A DNA stretch of 64,000 bases from Streptomyces mirabilis (GCF_018310535.1 NZ_CP074102.1:3348001-3412000), one strand, 5' to 3'; numbered from the stretch's first letter, positions 32,031 to 40,193 are shown. Numbers and translations are program-made. Notes: generated from the letters alone by a model not told the origin.

Positions 32031-32600
32031 CTACTTCTCCAGTCGACCCTTGAACCTCGCCGACGGATACATCCCTTCCCAGACCCTGTGCTCGGGCGGA
32101 AAACCCATGGCCACCAGGCAGTTGACGAGCATGCCGTACGCCATGAAGACCGTCGTGTCGTTCAGGTCGGCGCCGAGCGGCAGATGAACCGTCTCCCACA
32201 GCCGCATCCAGTCGGCCCGTACGGCCTCACCGAGCTCGCGATCGCCGGCCTGCTCCGCGGCCGCGGTCGCGACGTACATCTGCATCTGCATCAGCAGTTG
32301 CTCGGGGTGCTCCGCGATCGCCTTGGTGTACGCGTTCGCCATGGAATGCAGGGCGTCTTCACCCTCCAGACCCTTCGCGGCCTCCCCGAAGGTGCGGATG
32401 GTGTCCTCCATGCAACGCTGCGCCGCCGCGAGGAAGATCGCCCGCTTGCCGGGGAAGAGCCGGAAGAGATACGGCTGCGAGACGCCGACACGCTTGGCGA
32501 TCACCTCGGTGGACGTGCCGTAGTAACCACCCCGGGCGAACTCCACGATCGCCGCGCGGATGACGCTCTCGCGCCTCTCGTCTGCGCTCATCCTGACCAT
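32031..32600 (-). CDS. TetR-family repressor of the efflux gene
   Basis: 189 residues, ATG at 32600 (MVRMSADERR; M4 is an alternative). HTH: RAAIVEFARGGYYGTSTEVI then AKRVGVSQPYLFRLFPGKRA. The C-terminal helices form a ligand pocket of unknown specificity. A palindrome 9 bases upstream (32609-32628) equals the one before the downstream efflux gene, indicating autoregulation and pump control. Confidence 0.94.
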   Translation of the reverse strand: MVRMSADERRESVIRAAIVEFARGGYYGTSTEVIAKRVGVSQPYLFRLFPGKRAIFLAAAQRCMEDTIRTFGEAAKGLEGEDALHSMANAYTKAIAEHPEQLLMQMQMYVATAAAEQAGDRELGEAVRADWMRLWETVHLPLGADLNDTTVFMAYGMLVNCLVAMGFPPEHRVWEGMYPSARFKGRLEK

Positions 32601-32604
32601 GCGG

Positions 32605-32632
32605 CTAAGTTAGTGCCCAATCACTAACTAAG
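32605..32632. promoter_or_regulatory. Autoregulatory operator of the TetR at 32031
   Basis: CTAAGTTAGTG and CACTAACTAAG form a 28-base palindrome with one mismatch around CCCAAT. The 20-base core has the same half-sites as 31953-31972. Confidence 0.87.
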
Positions 32633-32703
32633 TCAAGCGGTAGATGGGAGCGGCTACGAATGACGCGTACGCCCCCACGACCGGCAGCCGCGCACGGACG
32701 GAA

Positions 32704-32818
32704 GGGGCCGTGCCGGTACGTCGCAAGCCCGTCGCTCACGCCCGGATCGAGCAGCGGCTCCCTTGCCCGGCCCACGTCTGATCCGGCGGCGACGGGCTCG
32801 ACGTACCGGCACGGCCCC
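32704..32818. repeat. Long inverted repeat in a gene-free stretch
   Basis: Left arm 32704-32734 (begins GGGGCCGTGCCGGTACGTCG) and right arm 32790-32818 are reverse complements over about 28 bases except for a two-base insertion, separated by 55 bases. The rest of 32601-32996 contains degenerate repeats of CGGACGGACGAACC-like units and no credible gene. Confidence 0.85.
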
Positions 32819-32996
32819 GACCCACCACACAGCGGGCCGAGCGGACGGACCGCGGACAGCCGGACCGCGGACGGACGAACCACGGGCGCCTGCAGACAAC
32901 CGGTACCGCAGACAGACCACAGTCACCCGCAAACAACCGGACCGTGGACGGACGAACCGGATACGGCCGGGTGCGGCTGGCGCGGCCAAGGCGCAC

Positions 32997-33030
32997 GTAA
33001 GGGGCGCCGGCGATGGCCAGCGCCCCTTAC
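32997..33030 (-). terminator. Terminator of the MaoC pair
   Basis: GTAAGGGGCGC and GCGCCCCTTAC form a perfect 11-bp stem with a 12-base loop, about 30 bases after the MaoC stop. Confidence 0.87.
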
Positions 33031-33061
33031 CCCGCTTACCCATCGCTCCTCACGACGGCCA

Positions 33062-33490
33062 TCAGGCCAGTCGAACGACCGCTCGCGACATGCCCAGGAC
33101 CTTCTGCCCCGCGCTCATCGCGGTGAGGTCGACGCGGACGGTGTTGTCGTCCAGCTTGGCCGCGACCTTGCCGCTGACCTCGATGGTCGCCCCCTTGTCG
33201 TCGTTGGGGACGACGACGGGCTTGGTGAAGCGGACGCCGTACTCGACGACCGCACCCGGATCGCCGGCCCAGTCGGTGACGACGCGGATCGCCTCGGCCA
33301 TGGTGAACATGCCGTGCGCGATGACGTCAGGGAGACCGACCTCGACCGCGAACTTCTCGTTCCAGTGGATGGGATTGAAGTCCCCGGAGGCGCCCGCGTA
33401 CTGCACGAGTGTGGCGCGTGTCACGGGGAAGGTCTGGGCCGGCAGCTCGGCACCGACCTCGACGTCGTCATACGCGATCTTCGCCGTCAT
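33062..33490 (-). CDS. MaoC-like (R)-hydratase, HadB type
   Basis: 142 residues, ATG with GGAGGG upstream. Single hot-dog domain with the hydratase 2 motif YAGASGDFNPIHWNEKFA (catalytic Asp and His) and the following GMFTMAEAIRV. Dehydrates (3R)-hydroxyacyl thioesters. Two bases after the HadA-like partner gene, with which it should form a heterodimer; in actinobacteria such pairs serve fatty-acid elongation. Not part of an obvious FAS cluster here. Confidence 0.92.
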   Translation of the reverse strand: MTAKIAYDDVEVGAELPAQTFPVTRATLVQYAGASGDFNPIHWNEKFAVEVGLPDVIAHGMFTMAEAIRVVTDWAGDPGAVVEYGVRFTKPVVVPNDDKGATIEVSGKVAAKLDDNTVRVDLTAMSAGQKVLGMSRAVVRLA

Positions 33491-33492
33491 GG

Positions 33493-33945
33493 TCAGCCCT
33501 CCTCCGCCGCGCGAGCCACGAGCTTGGTGACGGCCGTCACCACGTGCTCGCCCGCCTCGTCATGGACCTCGCCACGGATGTCCACGATGTCGTTGCCCGC
33601 CATGGACTTGATCGCCTCGATGGTCGAGGTGACCGTGAGCCGGTCGCCCGCACGCACAGGACGGGTGTAGGCGAACTTCTGGTCACCATGCACCACACGG
33701 CTGTAGTCGAGACCCAGTTGGGGGTCCTGGACGACCTGCCCCGCGGCCTTGAAGGTGATCGCGAACACAAAGGTCGGCGGGGCGATCACATCGGAGTACC
33801 CGAGCGCCTTGGCGGCCTCCGGGTCCGTGTACGCCGGGTTGGTGTCCCCCACGGCCTCCGCGAACTCGCGGATCTTCTCCCGACCGACCTCATAGGGGTC
33901 GGTGGGCGGGTAGGACCGCCCCACGAAGGACTGGTCGAGCGCCAT
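33493..33945 (-). CDS. UPF0336/HadA-like partner of the MaoC dehydratase
   Basis: 150 residues, ATG at 33945. Hot-dog fold with PPTDPYEVGREKIREFAEAV and GDTNPAYTDPEAAKALGY; it lacks the D-x-x-x-x-H hydratase motif and has the VIAPPTFVFAI strand typical of the non-catalytic HadA/HadC subunit. Partner of the gene 2 bases downstream. In Streptomyces the pair usually follows rpmG, as it does here. Confidence 0.92.
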   Translation of the reverse strand: MALDQSFVGRSYPPTDPYEVGREKIREFAEAVGDTNPAYTDPEAAKALGYSDVIAPPTFVFAITFKAAGQVVQDPQLGLDYSRVVHGDQKFAYTRPVRAGDRLTVTSTIEAIKSMAGNDIVDIRGEVHDEAGEHVVTAVTKLVARAAEEG

Positions 33946-34064
33946 GGGCTCGGTACCTCCTGGTTTTCAGCCGGTGCAGCGATTCTCGGACCGATGCCCG
34001 TACGAGGACTGTCGGCGACTGCTCGACGACCACTCGCACGTCGGCACTCCGCCGGTGAACGACG

Positions 34065-34096
34065 CGAGGCCGCCCCCGTTACTGGGGACGGCCTCG
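34065..34096 (-). terminator. Terminator of rpmG
   Basis: CGAGGCCGCCCC and GGGGACGGCCTCG pair around a short loop, 15 bases after the rpmG stop. Confidence 0.8.
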
Positions 34097-34110
34097 TGTA
34101 CGAGCCTGAT

Positions 34111-34275
34111 TTATCGCGTTTCGCGGTGCGCGGTGTGCGCGTTGCAACGCGGGCAGTGCTTCTTCATCTCCAGTCGGTCCGGGTCGTTACGCCGGTTCTT
34201 CTTGGTGATGTAGTTCCGCTCCTTGCACTCCACGCAGGCCAGCGTGATCTTCGGGCGGACGTCGGTGGCAGCCAC
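34111..34275 (-). CDS. rpmG: 50S ribosomal protein L33 (zinc-ribbon, C+ form)
   Basis: 54 residues, GTG start 7 bases after [25 protein letters not shown] then [10 protein letters not shown] and [10 protein letters not shown]. The two C-x-x-C pairs make this the zinc-containing form, as opposed to the zinc-free paralogue made under Zur control in Streptomyces. Follows tRNA-Thr and tRNA-Met in the same direction, the usual order. Confidence 0.96.
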   Translation of the reverse strand: MAATDVRPKITLACVECKERNYITKKNRRNDPDRLEMKKHCPRCNAHTAHRETR

Positions 34276-34362
34276 AGGAGTGCTCCTTGACGAACGGATG
34301 GGACATTAACGCATAGAAGAGTAGCCGATCGAAGGACCGACCCCACAATCGGCTACTGTCTG

Positions 34363-34435
34363 TAGCGGTGACCGGACTTGAACCGGTGACACAGCGATTA
34401 TGAGCCGCTTGCTCTACCGACTGAGCTACACCGCT
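34363..34435 (-). tRNA. tRNA-Met (CAT, elongator)
   Basis: 73 bases. AGCGGTG/CACCGCT acceptor stem, D-arm AGCTCAGTCGGTAGAGC, anticodon loop CTCATAA, T-arm ACCGGTTCAAGTCCGGT, discriminator A. The A:T pair at the acceptor end and standard D-loop mark it as elongator, not initiator. Confidence 0.93.
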
Positions 34436-34481
34436 GTGATGCGATTGGTCCCCGTCTTGCGACGGGAACCTCTCACACCAG

Positions 34482-34554
34482 AGCCCCAATACGGAATCGA
34501 ACCGTAGACCTTCTCCTTACCATGGAGACGCTCTACCGACTGAGCTATTGGGGC
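34482..34554 (-). tRNA. tRNA-Thr (GGT)
   Basis: 73 bases. GCCCCAA/TTGGGGC acceptor stem, AGCTCAGTCGGTAGAGC D-arm, anticodon loop ATGGTAA, T-arm TACGGTTCGATTCCGTA. Confidence 0.95.
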
Positions 34555-35053
34555 GAGCGATGAAGACATTACACGCTCGCCCGCCGATCGCCCAAATCCG
34601 TTTCGCGGCACCCGCCCCGGCCCGTTCCCGGCCGTTCCCCGCCGCTCTTCCGGCCCCTCACGAACGGTGCGTCACGGCCGCGACTCCGGCCGCTCCCGCC
34701 CCACGAATCACGGGCACACCGCCCGGCCAACAGCCCCCGGCACCAGCCTCACGGCCCGGCTGACCAGCGACTCCGTCCGGCCGCCCCGACTCGCGCGTCC
34801 GGCTCTCATCTCCCGCTTTCCGTCCGTGCACGGACCACACCGGTACGACTATTGCGCTCCTCCCGGACGAGAAGGGCTCGCCACCCTAGGCTCGACTCAC
34901 GCTGCGTGATCTTGCCCCTCACTCCCCCATTCCCCGCGACGTCGCCCACCCCTCCACCCCATCACCCTCCCGCCACCCCACCCCCCCCGCCGCGGAAAGC
35001 GCCCACCCCCCAGTCGCCCCTCCCCGCAGCCGCCCCCGAGCCCCAGGAGCGCG
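34555..35053. other. C-rich gene-free stretch upstream of the amidohydrolase
   Basis: About 500 bases with strong C bias on the plus strand from 34915 (CCCC runs broken by ACC/TCC). No credible gene or clear terminator; it holds the tRNA promoter side and the amidohydrolase leader, with AGGAG at 35045-35049 before its ATG. Confidence 0.6.
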
Positions 35054-36304
35054 ATGCCCGACAGTCAGCCGCAGCCACCCCACTCCTCGTGGGGACAGAC
35101 CGACACCGCCACCCTGCTGCTGCGCGGGGCGCGGCTCACCGACGGCCGGACTGTGGACGTGCGGCTGGGCCGCGGGCGCATCGAGGCGGTCGGCACCGCC
35201 GGGAGCCTGGCGACACCCGCCTCCGGCTCGCGCGCCGCGAAGGTGGACCTCGACGGCTACCTGCTCCTGCCGGCCCCCGCCGAGCCCCACGCACACGGCG
35301 ACACGGCCCTGACGGCCGACGGCGACGGACCCCTCTCGTACGACACCCAGGAGGTCCAGCGCCGGGCCACCGAGGCCGCGTTGCTGCAACTCGGGCACGG
35401 GGCGACGGCGTTGCGCTCGCACGTGCGCGTCGGCGACGTACAGGGCCTCGACGCGCTGGCGGCGGTGCTTCAGGCGCGGCGGGCGCTGCGCGGACTGGCC
35501 GAGCTGACGGCGGTGGCGATGCCGCGGGTGCTCACCGGGGTCGCCGGTGCCGACGGGCTCGCGATACTGCGGGACGCCGTGAAGATGGGCGCTTCGGTGG
35601 TGGGCGGCTGCCCGGACGCCGACCCGGATCCGACGGGGTACGTGGAGGCGGTCCTGGAACTCGCCTCGGAACACGGCTGCCCGGTCGACCTGCACACGGA
35701 CGCCTCCGATCCCGCCCGGCTCGCCCGGCTCGCGGCAATGGCGGGCGGACTGCGGTCCGGAGTGACGCTCGGCCCGTGCGGCGGCCTCGGCCGGCTGCCG
35801 TCCGAGGTGGCCTCCCGGGCAGCCGACCAACTCGCCGCGGCGGGCGTGACCGTGGTGTGCCTGCCGCAGGGCGGCTGCGGAGGCGTGGACCGGCGCGGAA
35901 CGGCTCCGGTACGGATGCTGCGGGCGGCCGGGGTACGGATCGCGGCGGGCAGCGGCGCCCTCCGGGACGTATCGAACCCGGTGGGCCGCGGCGACCCCCT
36001 GGAGGCCGCGTACCTGCTGGCCTCACGGCACGGTCTGCGCCCCGAGGACGCGTACGACACCGTGAGCTCCGGCGCGCGGGCTGCCCTCGGACTGCCCGAG
36101 GTGCGCGTGGAAGCCGGTTTCCCGGCCGAGTTGCTCGCGGTGCGCGGCAACCGGCTGGCAGGGGCACTGTCGCTCGCGTACAGCCGGATCGTGGTGCACC
36201 GGGGGCGCGTGGTGGCGCGGACCAGCGCGGTGCGGGAGTACTGCAACTCGGCGGCAGCGGCGGGGCTGGACCTGCCCCGACAGGGACGCGGAGAGCCTTC
36301 CTAG
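35054..36304 (+). CDS. Cytosine deaminase-like amidohydrolase with altered metal site
   Basis: 416 residues, ATG after AGGAG. Amidohydrolase-superfamily TIM barrel of the CodA branch: small beta domain, then EPHAHGD (H79, H81), KMGASVVGG, and VDLHTDAS (H214). Where CodA-type enzymes have the fourth-strand histidine this protein reads TLGPCGG (239-244), and in the signature AAGSGALRDVSNPVGRGD (298-314) the metal Asp is replaced by Gly301. Three of five ligand positions therefore look intact. It may use another metal arrangement, or be non-catalytic. Substrate unknown. Confidence 0.85.
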   Translation: MPDSQPQPPHSSWGQTDTATLLLRGARLTDGRTVDVRLGRGRIEAVGTAGSLATPASGSRAAKVDLDGYLLLPAPAEPHAHGDTALTADGDGPLSYDTQEVQRRATEAALLQLGHGATALRSHVRVGDVQGLDALAAVLQARRALRGLAELTAVAMPRVLTGVAGADGLAILRDAVKMGASVVGGCPDADPDPTGYVEAVLELASEHGCPVDLHTDASDPARLARLAAMAGGLRSGVTLGPCGGLGRLPSEVASRAADQLAAAGVTVVCLPQGGCGGVDRRGTAPVRMLRAAGVRIAAGSGALRDVSNPVGRGDPLEAAYLLASRHGLRPEDAYDTVSSGARAALGLPEVRVEAGFPAELLAVRGNRLAGALSLAYSRIVVHRGRVVARTSAVREYCNSAAAAGLDLPRQGRGEPS

Positions 36305-36418
36305 CCACAACTAACGTCCACGACCCCACACGTTGTGCACGCACGGCCGCAACCGCCCCCCGAGCGCCCCCTGTTCACCACGCGGGACGAGTGCCTGACG
36401 GCCTCCGCCGCCGCACGC

Positions 36419-36459
36419 CCCTGTGGACAACTCAAGAGACCCCTGAGTTGTCCACAGGG
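36419..36459. promoter_or_regulatory. Perfect 16-bp inverted repeat made of two DnaA-box-like halves
   Basis: CCCTGTGGACAACTCA (36419-36434) and TGAGTTGTCCACAGGG (36444-36459), loop AGAGACCCC. Each arm contains TTGTCCACA or its complement, the preferred Streptomyces DnaA box. It may also act as terminator of the amidohydrolase gene. Confidence 0.8.
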
Positions 36460-36500
36460 TCGTGCGGCGAACGGGTCCATCCGGGCGTACGGTCGGAAAC

Positions 36501-37157
36501 ATGCGCATTGTCATCGCTGGAGGTCATGGTCAGATCGCGCTGCGGCTGGAGCGACTGCTCGCCGCGCGCGGTGACGAGGTCGCGGGGATCATCCGCCGCG
36601 CCGAGCAGGGCGACGATCTGCGGGCGGCCGGCGCCGAGCCGGTCCTCTGCGATCTGGAGTCGGCTTCGGTGGAGGAGGTCGCCGCCCATCTGCAGGGCGC
36701 GGACGCGGCCGTCTTCGCGGCGGGCGCGGGCCCGGGCAGCGGTCCGGCCCGCAAGGAGACGGTGGACAAGGGCGCCGCCGTCCTGTTCGCCGACGCCGCG
36801 GAACGAGCGGGCGTACGACGCCACGTCGTCGTGTCGTCCATGGGCGCGGACCCGGCGCACCCGGGCGACGACGTCTTCGACCTGTATCTGCGCGCCAAGG
36901 GCGCGGCCGACAATTACGTACGCGGTCGTACGTCCCTGGACTGGACGATCCTGCGCCCCGGATCGCTGATCGACGACGCCGGTACCGGCCTCGTACGCCT
37001 GGAGGCCTCGACCGGCCGCGGACCGATCCCACGGGACGACGTCGCCGCGGTCCTGGCGGAGCTGGTGGAGACTCCCGCGACGGCCGGGCTGACCCTGGAG
37101 TTGATCGGCGGCTCGACGCCGATTTCGGTGGCGGTCAAATCGATCGCGGGGAACTAG
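36501..37157 (+). CDS. NAD(P)H-binding atypical SDR protein
   Basis: 218 residues from the ATG at 36501. MRIVIAGGHGQIALRLERLL gives a Rossmann glycine loop (GGHGQIA, differing from the common GATG..G), VVVSSMGAD and DWTILRPGSL are the typical atypical-SDR strand ends. Family members bind NAD(P) and often act as redox-sensing or quinone-reducing proteins. Monocistronic; 42 bases downstream of the 36419 palindrome. Confidence 0.9.
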   Translation: MRIVIAGGHGQIALRLERLLAARGDEVAGIIRRAEQGDDLRAAGAEPVLCDLESASVEEVAAHLQGADAAVFAAGAGPGSGPARKETVDKGAAVLFADAAERAGVRRHVVVSSMGADPAHPGDDVFDLYLRAKGAADNYVRGRTSLDWTILRPGSLIDDAGTGLVRLEASTGRGPIPRDDVAAVLAELVETPATAGLTLELIGGSTPISVAVKSIAGN

Positions 37158-37217
37158 CCACCGCACGGACCCGGACCGGACCGGACCGGACCCGGGCCGG
37201 GCCATCCGCCGGCCCCC

Positions 37218-37430
37218 TCAGAACAACGGAAGCTGCCCGGGAAAGTCGGGCACGGAGTACCCGTCCAACGTCGGCTGGGCCGCCCCCAGCTGCGCCGGCC
37301 GCCGCGAGCCGGGACACGAGACCAGCTCCCCGCTCCCCCGCACACCAGGCGGATCATGCCGGGCGAACCGTCCCGCGACGATGGCGATCTCCCGACGGCA
37401 CTCGGGGCAGTTCCTACGACGCGATGACAT
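37218..37430 (-). CDS. Small zinc-ribbon-like protein
   Basis: 70 residues from the ATG at 37430: MSSRRRNCPECRREIAIVAG, then FARHDPPG, LVSCPGSRRP and a C-terminal DFPGQLPLF. C8/C11, H25 and C40 could make a zinc site. Found as a hypothetical in many actinobacteria, from memory. A longer frame upstream begins with unlikely codons. Function unknown. Confidence 0.75.
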   Translation of the reverse strand: MSSRRRNCPECRREIAIVAGRFARHDPPGVRGSGELVSCPGSRRPAQLGAAQPTLDGYSVPDFPGQLPLF

Positions 37431-37598
37431 GAGATCAGTCTGCCCGGCCGGCAGCAGCCGCACCGACAGCACCCGACTCCGGCCCCGACCCCGGCCGCAA
37501 AAGGCGGTGCGGCAGGTCCCGACGCCGCCCGAACCTGTGGCCTCAAGGCGATGGCATGTCAGCATGATCCAGCCACGTGACCTGCGGAAACGTTCCCC

Positions 37599-38453
37599 TC
37601 AACTATGGGAGACGGTGAGGCCGTAGAAAGCGACCCGAGCGCCCTTGGTGGTGCTGTCGGAGGACGACTGGTTGTACGAGCCGGCCTTGAAGTACTGCTT
37701 GTAGGCGTCGAACGACGACGGGATGGCGTAGTGCGTGGTGCTCCCGTTGACCGTCAGGTCGATGGTGTGTCCGCCCGAGACTGCGATCGCGTAGTTCCAT
37801 GTCTTGCCGACCGATACGTGGCCGACGGTGTGCAGTGTCTGCCCTCCGGAGGGCGAGTTCTCCGTGCCGAGGACGATGTCACCGCTCGACCGGTAGTACA
37901 GCTCCAGCAGCGGTTTGGTGGACGAGCCTCCTGTGCCGAGGTGGATCTGTCCTACGCAGACGTTCGATGTGACGGACACGACCCGTAGCGTCGCCTTCAT
38001 TTGATGCGTGCCGCTGAGCGACCAGTCGGCGGCGGTGCCGTTGCGGTTCATCTCCCGCAGTTCGGAGCGGGCGTAGTTCGAGTTCGGTGTGGTGACACCC
38101 TTCTCCGGTGCCCAGAAGGTCATCGCGCCGTCACGGGTGTCCGTGTAGAAGTACGAGTCCTGGAACCCGTTGGCCCCCTGAAGCCGGGAGGACGGGATCG
38201 TCGTCGGCGAGCCGGGAGAGCCCACCGGCTCCTGGAGCTGCCATACCGACAGGTCGAAATTCCCACCGGGCGCGACGGACGGGTCCGCCATGGGTGAGAA
38301 AACGACGTTGGTACTGCGCTGGCCGCTGGGTGCGCCGGCCACGCCCGCGGCGGCGGAAAGTGAACTGGCCGGCGCGGCGGGAGTCACAAGGGCCAGGCCG
38401 CCGGTGACGGCGGTGGCGGTGGCCAGGGAAGTGAGCAGCGTACGCATGCGCAT
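37599..38453 (-). CDS. Secreted polysaccharide lyase family 7 (alginate lyase)
   Basis: 284 residues, ATG after GGAAGG. Signal peptide MRMRTLLTSLATATAVTGGL with cleavage near residue 30. The beta-jelly-roll PL7 signature triplet is complete: RSELR (129-133), QIH (169-171) and YFKAGSYNQ (254-262), which carry the catalytic His/Tyr and substrate-binding Arg/Gln. QIH indicates preference for polyM or mixed alginate rather than the QVH type. Extracellular. Upstream palindrome at 38520-38535 suggests substrate-responsive repression. Confidence 0.92.
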   Translation of the reverse strand: MRMRTLLTSLATATAVTGGLALVTPAAPASSLSAAAGVAGAPSGQRSTNVVFSPMADPSVAPGGNFDLSVWQLQEPVGSPGSPTTIPSSRLQGANGFQDSYFYTDTRDGAMTFWAPEKGVTTPNSNYARSELREMNRNGTAADWSLSGTHQMKATLRVVSVTSNVCVGQIHLGTGGSSTKPLLELYYRSSGDIVLGTENSPSGGQTLHTVGHVSVGKTWNYAIAVSGGHTIDLTVNGSTTHYAIPSSFDAYKQYFKAGSYNQSSSDSTTKGARVAFYGLTVSHS

Positions 38454-38519
38454 GGGGGGTGCCTTCCTGTCGGCTCGGTGGGCTCGGTTGGCGGGCGCGC
38501 GTGTTTCTCAGCACGGAGC

Positions 38520-38535
38520 GTTCATGTACATGAAC
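38520..38535. promoter_or_regulatory. Palindromic operator upstream of the alginate lyase
   Basis: GTTCATGTACATGAAC, a perfect 16-bp palindrome, followed at 38535-38552 by TTCAT...ATGAA half-sites. About 70 bases before the lyase ATG. It resembles GntR-type operators; no regulator gene lies beside it. Confidence 0.75.
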
Positions 38536-38723
38536 TTCATATGTCAGCATGAACACTTGGTGTCGCGACAGTAGGACTGTGGCGCGGTCACGTCAAGACT
38601 GATGGTGGAGCAACGCATGCGTACCGGTGCACTCGCTTCGCCGGCCGCTGAACGCCGTGCCCCGGGCGAGGCACGCGCTCAGTGGCCGTGGCCGAGGCGG
38701 GCGCTCGGCGCCAATGACCGGCG

Positions 38724-38740
38724 GTGCCCCTTTGGGGCAC
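38724..38740. terminator. Short hairpin beside the tRNA-Tyr partial copy
   Basis: GTGCCCC-TTT-GGGGCAC, 4 bases downstream of the tRNA 3'-half copy on the minus strand. Possibly the original chromosomal tRNA-Tyr terminator, left behind by insertion of an element. Confidence 0.6.
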
Positions 38741-38744
38741 GCCG

Positions 38745-38798
38745 GGCGGCGCCAGGATTCGAGCCTGGGAAGGCTGAGCCGGCGGATTCGCAGACCGC
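38745..38798 (-). other. Partial tRNA-Tyr copy (putative attachment-site duplicate)
   Basis: 54 bases matching the 3' half of the intact tRNA-Tyr at 41908-41961. The first 39 bases from the 3' end differ at one position only; the anticodon arm diverges, and there is no 5' half. Same orientation as the intact gene. This is the expected far-end att site of an element integrated in tRNA-Tyr. Confidence 0.82.
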
Positions 38799-38918
38799 GG
38801 GGGCCGGCCCCTGACCTACGGGTGTTGAGAGGCGTGGCCGGCCCGACTGGGCACGGGCTGCGTCCACTCGCGCTCAGGAGCCCTGACCGGGCAAGGGTTG
38901 GGATGCGTCCATTCGCAC

Positions 38919-40193
38919 TCAGGAGCAGAGATTCACATGCCTGACGGCCAGAACGTGCCCTGCCGCGTCGATGAGACGGCTGCGGGCGAGGTGTCCGCCG
39001 CCCACCGCATTGGTGATCGCCGAGGCGATCGAGGACGTCTGGGAACTGACATTGCCCCCCAGGTCGAACATGACCATGTCGGCACCAGAGCGCAGGGCCT
39101 GGACGGCGGCGGCGGGGATGCTGAAGCCGGCGGCGGAGATCGCCTTCGCGCTGAGCGAGTCGGTGACCACCAGCCCCTTGAATCCCAGCTTGCCGCGCAA
39201 CTCGGAGCTGATGACGGTGGGTGACAGGCTCGCCGGATTGGTGCCCAGGCCCGGCACGATGTTGTTGGAGACCATGATGGCCGGGGCACCGGCCTTGATG
39301 GCCGCTGTGAACGGCGGGATGCCCACCTTTTGCAGGGTGGACCAGGGCAGGGTGCGGGCGGGGCCGAAGTCGGAGTTGTAGCTGGAGCCGCCAAGGCCCG
39401 GGAAGTGCTTGACGACGGGTATCACGCCTCCGGCGCGCAACCCGTTCATGTACGCGACACCGGCCTTGGAGACCACCGAGGTGTTGCCGCTGAAGGACCG
39501 CCATCCGTCAGGGTTGGTCCGGCTGGGGGCCACGTTCCTGCCGTCGACGTCGACCACGGGCGCGAGGTCCATGTTCACCTGGGCGGCCGCCATCTTGGTA
39601 GCGACCTTGGTGACGTTCTGCTGGATCTGGGCCGGGGTCCAGTGTGCACCCATGTACGCGGGCCAGGGCAGGGACCCGACGAGGTTCGACATGCGCTGGA
39701 TGCCGCCGCCCTCCTCGTCGGTCATCACCAGCAGGCCCAGGTGGCCGGGTACGTGGGACTTCAGGGCGGTCAGCCGCGAGCCGAGGTCGGACGGCGCCTT
39801 GCTGCCGAACAGAAGCACGCCGCCCGCACCGGCGCTCACCTCGGAGGTGACGCCGGACACCGAGGTCTCCGGCACCGGGACGGCGATGGTCAGCATGGCC
39901 AGCCGGCGGTTCGACCACCCGGCCAGCTTCGTGCTGTTGGTGCACGCGGTGGCGGCGGTGGTGAGGGCAGGAGCGAGGAACGAAGAGGAGGGGGAACGCG
40001 TGGCGGGCGGGGCGAGGGACACGTCGGGGCCACTGGAGTGCGGGGACGCCTTGGGGGTGCCCGTGCCACAGCCCGCCAGAAGCACCGCCGCCACAGCGGC
40101 AGCCGTGCTCAGTCTGCGTGCGGTCGTGGCCCGGCCGGGGAGCCGCGGTGGTGCTGTCGCGCTTCTACGGTCACGGTACGAAGGGACATTCAT
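38919..40193 (-). CDS. Glycoside hydrolase family 3 (NagZ-like) lipoprotein, altered acid/base motif
   Basis: 424 residues from the ATG at 40193 with GGAGG upstream; the open frame extends further but the signal peptide starts here. Lipobox LLAGC (C42) predicts surface attachment. GH3 barrel: TDEEGGGIQRM, MDLAPVVDVDG, VVKHFPGLG, and the nucleophile Asp in GLVVTDSLSAKAI. NagZ enzymes carry Asp-x-His after KHFPG; here the loop reads SSYNSDFGPA with no His, so the acid/base dyad appears changed. Probably acts on peptidoglycan-type hexosaminides or is impaired. Lies between the tRNA-Tyr repeats. Confidence 0.88.
   Translation of the reverse strand: MNVPSYRDRRSATAPPRLPGRATTARRLSTAAAVAAVLLAGCGTGTPKASPHSSGPDVSLAPPATRSPSSSFLAPALTTAATACTNSTKLAGWSNRRLAMLTIAVPVPETSVSGVTSEVSAGAGGVLLFGSKAPSDLGSRLTALKSHVPGHLGLLVMTDEEGGGIQRMSNLVGSLPWPAYMGAHWTPAQIQQNVTKVATKMAAAQVNMDLAPVVDVDGRNVAPSRTNPDGWRSFSGNTSVVSKAGVAYMNGLRAGGVIPVVKHFPGLGGSSYNSDFGPARTLPWSTLQKVGIPPFTAAIKAGAPAIMVSNNIVPGLGTNPASLSPTVISSELRGKLGFKGLVVTDSLSAKAISAAGFSIPAAAVQALRSGADMVMFDLGGNVSSQTSSIASAITNAVGGGHLARSRLIDAAGHVLAVRHVNLCS

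Noticed and set aside
38593..39504. A 303-codon minus frame over the GH3 3' end and the tRNA-Tyr copy
   Set aside because: Overlaps GH3 in another frame and reads through the tRNA fragment; no support.
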